Part shown: in pieces, positions 4,258-10,944 of the stretch | Layout of the letters: each line of letters opens with the position of its first letter | Position numbering within the stretch: position 1 is the stretch's first letter | Assembly: GCA_007117555.1 (NCBI GenBank) | Contig: SKGI01000119.1 | Location: forward strand, 1-10,944 | DNA from: Candidatus Izemoplasma sp. | Lineage (GTDB): Bacteria > Bacillota_I > Bacilli_A > Izemoplasmatales > Izemoplasmataceae | DNA: 10,944 nt | Direction of reading: 5' to 3' | The notes under the pieces: model-generated | What the model saw: the letters and a program-made list of their open reading frames with translations, nothing else | Told to the model about the DNA's origin: nothing | The model's database searches: none | Translations under genes and position numbers: made by a program

Positions 4258-7200
4258 GTGAACTATAAGATTGTACAATACGGCAAAAAACGCGTGAGAA
4301 GGAACTATTCTCGCGTCAAGTCTAGCATCGAACTACCGAATCTCATTCAGGTCCAAACTGATTCATTCAAATGGTTTATTGAACACGGCCTTGGCGAATT
4401 ATTTGAAGATATTTCTCCGATTGAAAGTTTTACTCAAGACCTGCAGCTTTATTTTGAGAAGTTCGAGTTTGACGACCCCAAATATGACCTGCGTACATCC
4501 AAAGAAAAAGATATGACCCACGCCCGACCGTTGCGGGTATTTGTGAAGCTGGTGAATAATACGACCGGTGAGATTAAAGAGCAGAAAATCTTCATGGGCG
4601 ACTTCCCCTTCATGACCCCGACAGGGTCGTTCGTCATCAACGGTTCCGAACGTGTTATCGTTTCTCAAATTGTTCGGAGTGCGGGTGTCTTCTTTTCTGA
4701 AGAAATTGACAAAAAGACCTTGCGCAGTAAATATCTTGGCCAAGTTATCCCTAACCGTGGGGCTTGGCTTGAATACGAGCTCGGCACGAAAGACATTCTT
4801 TTCGTGAAACTAGACCGCTCGAAAAAAATCCCGATGACAACGCTCTTGCGTGCCCTCGGTTTTTCAAGTAACGATGAAATGCTTTCATTATATGGTGAAC
4901 AAGAGCTTTTCGTTGGCACGCTTGAAAAGGATTTGACCAAGGATTCCAATGAAGCCATCCTTGAAGTCTACTCAAAACTGCGTCAAGGTGAAACAGCGAC
5001 GATTGAAGGTGCCATGACATTCTTCACCAGTCGTTTATTTGATTCGAAACGGTATGAACTTGCGGCCGTTGGCCGTTACAAAGTCAATAAGAAACTAGAT
5101 GTTCTTAACCATGTTATCGGTAAATCACTAGCCCATGATCTTGTCGATCCAGAGACAGGCGAAGTGCTCGTTAAAAAAGATGTTCGCATCACCCGTAAAA
5201 TTCGGGATATCCTCCATGCCAATCGTCACTTATTCACACAAGTGGTTCCTGGCGTATTAAGAAGCGAACTTGAATATGACTTTGCCGATCAACTAGCCAT
5301 TCTTGATGCCAATCCAGCACTGGACTTCATGACACGTGAAGAAAAGTTACACCATATCCGCCATCAAAGTTATTTGACGGCTGAAGGATATGTCAAGGCC
5401 ATGCTTAAAGCGACTGTGACCACAAAGAAACAGTATGTTGAAACGCACGGTCAAGAAGCGTATCGGCAATTGATTGCTGAACTTGAAGAAACACTTGAAA
5501 ATGAGACGCTGTATTTTGAACTTGCTAAAGTTCAAATTCTTGAAGTGAATCATTTAACACGCGATGATGAGGAAGTTGTTGTACGTGTGATCGGAAACGA
5601 CCCAACTGAAGATAAAGAACATATCGTACCTTCTGATATCATCGCCAGTATCGGCTACTACTTAAACTTGTTCTCAGGCTACGGCCGTCTCGATGACATC
5701 GACCATCTTGGTAACCGTCGCCTTCGTTTGATTGGCGAGTTGCTTAAAAATCAGTTCCGTATCGGCCTGTCAAAACTTGAGAAAAACGTTAAGGACCGAA
5801 TGAGTACACAAAGTATGACGCAAGAAGTTACCCCACAAAACTTGATCAACATTCGGCCACTTACCTCATCTCTTAAAGAGTTTTTTGGCTCAAGCCAATT
5901 ATCACAGTTCATGTCACAAACTAATCCGCTAGATGAATTAACCCACAAGCGTCGTCTCTCAGCGCTAGGGCCTGGTGGTTTAACCCGTGATCGCGCTGGT
6001 TTCGAAGTGCGTGACGTCCACTACTCCCATTACGGACGCATCTGTCCGATTGAAACACCAGAAGGACAAAACATCGGATTGATTAATAGTTTGGCATCGT
6101 ACGTTCGCGTCAACAAGTACGGGTTTATCGAAACCCCCTATTTACGTGTTGACCAAGAAGAGTTACCCGACGGGGATGTTAAGTTGACAGTGACAGACGA
6201 AATGATTTATTTAACCGCAGATGAAGAAGAACAATACACGATTGGTCAAGCAAATATGGAATTGAGTGATGACAAAGTCATTTTGAATGACAACGTCGTC
6301 GCAAGACATATGGGCGAAACGAAAATGTATCCGAAAGAAACCATCGAACTCATTGACGTTTCCCCCAAACAGATTGTCTCCATCTCAACCGCCTGTATTC
6401 CATTCCTTGAACATGATGATGCTAACCGCGCACTTATGGGTGCGAACATGCAACGTCAAGCGATTCCGCTACTGAGACCAGAAGCCCCCTTTGTCGGCAC
6501 TGGTATCGAATACAAAGCAGCACAAGATTCAGGCTCATGTCTTACGGCAGATAACGATGGCGTTGTACAGTATGTCGATGCCAAAACCATTCGAATCAAG
6601 ACGGATAGCGGTAAGACAGACCTTTATTTACTGCGCAAGTTTGAGCGCAGCAATCAAGGTACCTGTGTTAATGAGAAACCGATTGTCGTTGTCGGTGAAA
6701 CCGTCAAAAAGGGCGACATCATTACAGATGGTCCTTCAATGGATGAAGGTGAATTGGCATTAGGCCGTAATGTAACCGTCGCCTTCATGACATGGAATGG
6801 CTATAACTATGAAGATGCCATTATTTTGAGTGAACGTCTTGTTAAAGAAGATGTGTATACGTCTATTCACATCGAGAAATATGAAGCTGAAGCACGTGAA
6901 ACAAAGCTTGGTAAAGAAGAAATCACCCGTGAGATTCCGAATGTGGGTGAAGAAGGTCGTCGTTATCTTGACGATCGCGGCATCATCATTCCCGGTTCAG
7001 AAGTTGAAGAAGGCGACATTCTCGTTGGTAAAATTACTCCGAAAGGTCATACCGATCCAACCCCTGAAGACAAACTCTTACTCGCGATATTCGGTGAAAA
7101 GTCGCGTGAAGTACGCGATACGTCGCTTCGTGTTCCCCACGGCGGTGGTGGCATTGTGCAAAGTGTCAAATATTTCTCTCGTGCAAACGACGACGAGTTA

Positions 7201-8025
7201 CCGCCAGGAGCGAATGAAATCGTTCAAGTGTTTATCGTTCAAAAACGGAAGATATCTGAAGGCGATAAAATGGCTGGACGCCACGGAAACAAAGGGGTTA
7301 TTTCCAAAATCCTACCCGTTGAAGATATGCCTTATTTACCCGATGGGACACCGATTGATATTATGCTCAACCCGCTTGGGGTGCCCTCGCGGATGAACAT
7401 CGGTCAAGTACTCGAGATTCATCTTGGTCTTGCGGCAAAAAAACTCGGCGTTCACATTGCCACACCGGTCTTTGATGGCGTGAGCAATGACGACCTCGTG
7501 GCGATTATGAAAGAAGCCAGCTTAAAACCAAACGGTAAAACCGTTTTGTACTCGGGTCGCACCGGTGAAGCATACGATAATGAAATATCTGTCGGGGGCA
7601 TGCATATGATCAGACTCGATCACATGGTTGACGACAAACTGCATGCTCGCAGTGTTGGACCATACACCCTTGTCACTCAACAACCGATGGGTGGTAAAGC
7701 CCAAAACGGTGGTCAACGATTTGGTGAAATGGAAGTGTGGGCTCTTGAAGCTTATGGTGCCGCCTACTGCTTGCAAGAGATGTTGACAGTCAAAAGCGAT
7801 GACATTATTGGCCGCAACAAAGTCTTCCGTGCCATCGTCGACGGTAAAAGTATTCCCGGACCGAGCCTTCCGGAATCCTTCCGCGTCCTCACACGCGAAC
7901 TGCAGTCACTCGGTATCTACGTTGAGCTAATTAACCGTGAAAGTAAGCGTAATGAAGCGAACAAGAGCCTCGTAGAAGATTCTGATGTTGAGGACTACTT
8001 GGACAAATACGGGTTCAACTCCTAA
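4258..8025 (+). CDS. rpoB: DNA-directed RNA polymerase subunit beta
   Basis: RpoB forms, with RpoC, the catalytic core of RNA polymerase and holds the rifampicin pocket. The 1255-residue protein is complete. Landmarks: the protrusion/lobe with [13 protein letters not shown] before residue 140; the rifampicin region [11 protein letters not shown] (542-552) to [22 protein letters not shown] with Glu852/Asp853; [12 protein letters not shown] with Lys1004 and Lys1012 (E. coli K1065/K1073); [20 protein letters not shown]; and the clamp-binding C-terminus with [13 protein letters not shown]. Unusual residues are Ser553 where E. coli has Asp516, and Ala142 in the normally invariant RSPGV motif. Translation starts at GTG, 7 bases after GGGGTG (4245-4250). 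rpoC follows after 15 bases. No frameshift or in-frame stop is seen. The Mollicutes/Erysipelotrichia flavour of the termini is an impression only. Confidence 0.98.
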   Translation: MNYKIVQYGKKRVRRNYSRVKSSIELPNLIQVQTDSFKWFIEHGLGELFEDISPIESFTQDLQLYFEKFEFDDPKYDLRTSKEKDMTHARPLRVFVKLVNNTTGEIKEQKIFMGDFPFMTPTGSFVINGSERVIVSQIVRSAGVFFSEEIDKKTLRSKYLGQVIPNRGAWLEYELGTKDILFVKLDRSKKIPMTTLLRALGFSSNDEMLSLYGEQELFVGTLEKDLTKDSNEAILEVYSKLRQGETATIEGAMTFFTSRLFDSKRYELAAVGRYKVNKKLDVLNHVIGKSLAHDLVDPETGEVLVKKDVRITRKIRDILHANRHLFTQVVPGVLRSELEYDFADQLAILDANPALDFMTREEKLHHIRHQSYLTAEGYVKAMLKATVTTKKQYVETHGQEAYRQLIAELEETLENETLYFELAKVQILEVNHLTRDDEEVVVRVIGNDPTEDKEHIVPSDIIASIGYYLNLFSGYGRLDDIDHLGNRRLRLIGELLKNQFRIGLSKLEKNVKDRMSTQSMTQEVTPQNLINIRPLTSSLKEFFGSSQLSQFMSQTNPLDELTHKRRLSALGPGGLTRDRAGFEVRDVHYSHYGRICPIETPEGQNIGLINSLASYVRVNKYGFIETPYLRVDQEELPDGDVKLTVTDEMIYLTADEEEQYTIGQANMELSDDKVILNDNVVARHMGETKMYPKETIELIDVSPKQIVSISTACIPFLEHDDANRALMGANMQRQAIPLLRPEAPFVGTGIEYKAAQDSGSCLTADNDGVVQYVDAKTIRIKTDSGKTDLYLLRKFERSNQGTCVNEKPIVVVGETVKKGDIITDGPSMDEGELALGRNVTVAFMTWNGYNYEDAIILSERLVKEDVYTSIHIEKYEAEARETKLGKEEITREIPNVGEEGRRYLDDRGIIIPGSEVEEGDILVGKITPKGHTDPTPEDKLLLAIFGEKSREVRDTSLRVPHGGGGIVQSVKYFSRANDDELPPGANEIVQVFIVQKRKISEGDKMAGRHGNKGVISKILPVEDMPYLPDGTPIDIMLNPLGVPSRMNIGQVLEIHLGLAAKKLGVHIATPVFDGVSNDDLVAIMKEASLKPNGKTVLYSGRTGEAYDNEISVGGMHMIRLDHMVDDKLHARSVGPYTLVTQQPMGGKAQNGGQRFGEMEVWALEAYGAAYCLQEMLTVKSDDIIGRNKVFRAIVDGKSIPGPSLPESFRVLTRELQSLGIYVELINRESKRNEANKSLVEDSDVEDYLDKYGFNS

Positions 8026-8040
8026 AGGTAAGGTGAAACG

Positions 8041-10944
8041 ATGAGTAAAAAATTCTCTCACTATAAGATTCGACTGGCCTCACCCGAAGAAATGCTATCG
8101 TGGTCTCACGGTGAGGTTGAAAAACATGAAACGATTAACTACCGGACGTTGAAGCCCGAGCGTAAAGGCTTGTTTTGTGAAGAAATTTTTGGTCCGACAA
8201 AGGACTTTCAATGTGCTTGTAACAACAAGTCTAAGCGCAGCTCACAAAGTGGTAAAAAATGTCCGCATTGTGGTGTAGAAATTACCGAAAGTAAAGTCCG
8301 CCGTGAACGGATGGGTCATATTAAGCTTGCTGCCCCTGTTGTGCATACTTGGTATTTACGTAATACCCCATCACGGATTGCGACATTGCTCGATATTAAA
8401 CCAAAAGATCTCGAAGAAGTCGTTTATCTCGCATCCTATATTGTCATCGACAAAGGGGATACCGACCTCCAATACAAGCAAATACTTTCCGAAGCCAAAT
8501 ACACGGAAAAATATATGGAGTACGGGCATCGTTTCCGCGCCTTAACAGGGGCCGAAGCGGTTAAAATTCTTTTGCAGCAAATCGATTTGAAAGAAGCGGT
8601 TTATCGCCTGCGTAAAGAACTGCCGAGTGCGTCTAAGCAAAAACGCGAAAAAATCATTAAACGTCTTGAAGTGATCGAAGCGTTCAACCATTCTGATAAT
8701 AAACCCGAATGGATGGTTCTTGAAGTGTTGCCGGTCATTCCACCTGAGTTGCGTCCTATGGTTCAACTCGATGGGGGTCGTTTTGCGACCACTGACCTCA
8801 ACGACTTATATCGACGAATTCTTAACCGCAACAACCGTCTAAAACGACAAATCGAACAAAATGCGCCCCACCTTATTACAAAGAACGAGAAGCGGATGCT
8901 ACAAGAAGCGGTCGATGCCCTCATCGATAACTCTAAACGCGGCCGTAAAGTCGTTGTTGAAAAAAACCGTCCACTCAAGTCACTGTCTGACATGTTGAGA
9001 GGGAAACAAGGTCGTTTCCGTCAAAACTTGCTCGGTAAACGGGTTGACTATTCAGGTCGAAGCGTCATCGTCGTCGGACCCGATTTAGAGATGTATCAAT
9101 GCGGTCTGCCACGTGAAATGGCGATTTCACTTTTCAAACCGTTTGTCATTCGCGAGCTTATTAATCGTGAACACGCTTCTAACATCAAAAGCGCCAAAGC
9201 GAAAATCGAAAAACTCGATCCAATCATTTGGGGTGTGCTTGAAGATGTCATTAAAGAACATCCAGTATTGCTCAACCGCGCACCGACCTTACATAGACTA
9301 GGGATTCAAGCGTTCGAACCTAAATTAGTTGAAGGGAAAGCCATTCGGCTTCACCCACTCGTCACCCCAGCTTTCAACGCCGACTTTGACGGAGACCAAA
9401 TGGCTGTGCACGTACCCTTAAGTGAGGAAGCCCAAGCAGAAGCACGTGTGCTCATGCTTGCTTCAAACAACATTTTGAACCCTAAAGACGGTCGCCCCGT
9501 CGTCACACCGTCACAAGACATGGTGCTTGGAAACTACTATCTCACCTTAGAACAGCCCGGCGCTAAAGGTGAAGGGAAAGTATTCGGTGATTACAACGAG
9601 GCATTGATTGCCTATGAAAATAAAGAAATCACCTTGCACACTCGGATTGCCTTGCGTGGCGATGCTTTAGGTAATGCACCACTCACCACTGAACAAAAAT
9701 CAGGTTACCTTGTCACAACATTTGGCAAGCTGACTTTCAATGAAATCTTACCGAAAAGCTTCCCTTACTTAAATGAACCAAGTCAAGAAAATCTCGCCGA
9801 TAATACACCCGATAAGTATTTCATTAAACGCGGTGAAAATATTCCTGAGCGCATTCGTGAGATGGCGATTGTGCCGCCGTTTAAAAAGAAATTTTTATCA
9901 GCCATTATTTCACGCGTGTTTGTCGATTTCAAAATTAATGACACGTCAAAAATGCTTGATAAAATGAAAAATCTCGGCTTCAAATACTCCACCTATGCGG
10001 GCATTACCGTGAGTGCTTTTGACGTCACGCCATACAGCCGCAAAGCTGAAGTCCTTAGTGAAGCCGATGCGGCTGTCGAAAAAATCCAAGATTTATTTGA
10101 GATGGGCTTGCTCACTGAAAACGAACGCTACAACCAAGTGCTCAAAGTGTGGGAAGGTACGAAAAAAGTCATCCAAGATGGTCTACTAGCTGAACTCTCA
10201 CACGACAACCACATTTTCATGATGAGTGACTCGGGTTCGCGCGGTAACGAATCTAACTTTACTCAGCTCGCTGGGATGCGTGGACTCATGTTCACCCCAA
10301 CTGGTAAAACCATTGAACTGCCCATCAAAGCCGCCTTCCGTGAAGGTCTGACAATGAGTGAGTTCTTCATCTCCACCCATGGTGCACGAAAAGGCTCGAC
10401 CGATACCGCCCTCAAGACAGCCGACTCCGGCTATTTGACCCGGCGCCTGGTCGATGTAAGCCAAGACCTCGTCATCACTGAAAATGACTGCCATACCGAT
10501 CGTGGTGTCGTCGTGATGGCCATTGTGGACAATGACGGGAAGATTATTGAAAAACTTGTTGACCGTTTAAGCGGTCGTTACACCCAACAAACCGTGGTTC
10601 ATCCTGAAACCGGTGAAATCATCGCCGAACGTAATACCTACATTACTGAAGCGATTGCTGTCGATATTGTCAACAGCGGTATTGAAGCCGTTAAAATTCG
10701 TTCGGTTCTGACCTGTAATGCGTCAAATGGCTTGTGTAAAAAATGTTACGGTCAAAATCTCGCGACAGGGGAACTCGTAGAAGTGGGTGAATCAGTCGGT
10801 ATCATCGCCGCCCAATCCATTGGTGAGCCAGGCACTCAGCTGACCATGCGTACGTTCCATACTGGTGGGGTAGCCGGCGCGGACATTACCCAAGGTTTAC
10901 CACGTATTCAAGAACTGTTTGAAGCTCGTACACCTAAAGGGAAA
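8041..10944 (+). CDS. rpoC: DNA-directed RNA polymerase subunit beta', 5' part (968 codons, open at the right edge)
   Basis: The frame is open from ATG 8041 to the last base, with no stop or frameshift. The first zinc site is Cys58, Cys60, Cys74, Cys77. [15 protein letters not shown] follows at about 333-347. The Mg2+ site NADFDGDQ has Asp448, Asp450 and Asp452. The bridge helix is at about 772-807. The second zinc site is Cys817, Cys892, Cys899, Cys902. The trigger loop [16 protein letters not shown] starts near 928, with Met936, Arg937 and His940. The sequence runs straight through the trigger loop into [14 protein letters not shown], so the proteobacterial trigger-loop insertion is absent. 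Oddities are Ala765 in the F-loop (usually Asn) and Ser786-Thr787 at the bridge-helix hinge (usually Leu-Ala). AAGGTG (8030-8035) is the ribosome site, 5 bases before the ATG. About 80% of a typical Bacillota beta' is present. Confidence 0.98.
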   Translation, partial: MSKKFSHYKIRLASPEEMLSWSHGEVEKHETINYRTLKPERKGLFCEEIFGPTKDFQCACNNKSKRSSQSGKKCPHCGVEITESKVRRERMGHIKLAAPVVHTWYLRNTPSRIATLLDIKPKDLEEVVYLASYIVIDKGDTDLQYKQILSEAKYTEKYMEYGHRFRALTGAEAVKILLQQIDLKEAVYRLRKELPSASKQKREKIIKRLEVIEAFNHSDNKPEWMVLEVLPVIPPELRPMVQLDGGRFATTDLNDLYRRILNRNNRLKRQIEQNAPHLITKNEKRMLQEAVDALIDNSKRGRKVVVEKNRPLKSLSDMLRGKQGRFRQNLLGKRVDYSGRSVIVVGPDLEMYQCGLPREMAISLFKPFVIRELINREHASNIKSAKAKIEKLDPIIWGVLEDVIKEHPVLLNRAPTLHRLGIQAFEPKLVEGKAIRLHPLVTPAFNADFDGDQMAVHVPLSEEAQAEARVLMLASNNILNPKDGRPVVTPSQDMVLGNYYLTLEQPGAKGEGKVFGDYNEALIAYENKEITLHTRIALRGDALGNAPLTTEQKSGYLVTTFGKLTFNEILPKSFPYLNEPSQENLADNTPDKYFIKRGENIPERIREMAIVPPFKKKFLSAIISRVFVDFKINDTSKMLDKMKNLGFKYSTYAGITVSAFDVTPYSRKAEVLSEADAAVEKIQDLFEMGLLTENERYNQVLKVWEGTKKVIQDGLLAELSHDNHIFMMSDSGSRGNESNFTQLAGMRGLMFTPTGKTIELPIKAAFREGLTMSEFFISTHGARKGSTDTALKTADSGYLTRRLVDVSQDLVITENDCHTDRGVVVMAIVDNDGKIIEKLVDRLSGRYTQQTVVHPETGEIIAERNTYITEAIAVDIVNSGIEAVKIRSVLTCNASNGLCKKCYGQNLATGELVEVGESVGIIAAQSIGEPGTQLTMRTFHTGGVAGADITQGLPRIQELFEARTPKGK

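Noticed and set aside
6830-7396. 188-codon open frame inside rpoB
   Set aside because: Out of frame with an intact, conserved rpoB; its protein has no recognisable features and no ribosome site.
10198-10494. Antisense open frame within rpoC, and similar reverse-strand frames under all genes
   Set aside because: Shadows of conserved coding sequence; no promoter, no ribosome site, no plausible protein.
8041-10944. Possible rpoC pseudogene or frameshift
   Set aside because: Translation is continuous over 968 codons with all zinc, Mg2+, bridge-helix and trigger-loop motifs in one frame.

Overview
The window is a contiguous stretch of the bacterial transcription/translation core locus, all on the + strand: rpmG (3' end) - secE - nusG // rplK - rplA // rplJ - rplL // ybxB-type methyltransferase // rpoB - rpoC (5' part, open at the right edge). 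Gene order, especially the small rRNA-methyltransferase-like gene between rplL and rpoB and the L33 gene before secE, is the Bacillota arrangement known from Bacillus subtilis. TGA ends secE, rplK and the methyltransferase gene, so the code is standard and not the Mycoplasma/Spiroplasma code. The N- and C-terminal style of RpoB suggests a deep Bacillota/Mollicutes-related lineage (Acholeplasma/Izemoplasma/Erysipelotrichia-like). That placement is an impression from memory, not a computed result. Base composition looks moderate, roughly mid-40s % GC by eye.

Layout: 1-1107 is the tail of an rpmG-secE-nusG unit closed by a clear intrinsic terminator. 1138-2453 is a new unit with a near-perfect sigma-A-type promoter, a short leader and rplK-rplA, with a foldable 79-nt gap between the two genes. 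2454-3540 holds an L10-type attenuator leader (competing antiterminator and terminator), rplJ-rplL, and a second strong terminator. 3575-4162 is the methyltransferase, with no obvious promoter of its own. 4159-10944 is rpoB-rpoC, driven by a promoter whose -35 box overlaps the methyltransferase stop codon.

How the genes work together: SecE anchors the Sec translocon. NusG rides on RNA polymerase. L11, L1, L10 and L12 build the ribosomal GTPase stalk base and the L1 stalk, and RpoB/RpoC form the polymerase catalytic core. The leaders let ribosomal proteins tune their own synthesis, while terminators and promoters separate the ribosomal proteins from the polymerase subunits.

I see no mobile element, CRISPR array, tRNA/rRNA gene, toxin-antitoxin pair or defence system. 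I do not find an undescribed multi-gene system here. The most noteworthy signals are (i) unusual residues in RNA polymerase at positions normally near-invariant: the rifampicin pocket of RpoB and the F-loop/bridge-helix hinge of RpoC; (ii) the well-resolved L10 leader switch; (iii) a shared ATGCG(C)TTTTTTG element just downstream of both strong promoters; and (iv) a three-membrane-segment SecE. No intergenic stretch exceeds about 190 bases.
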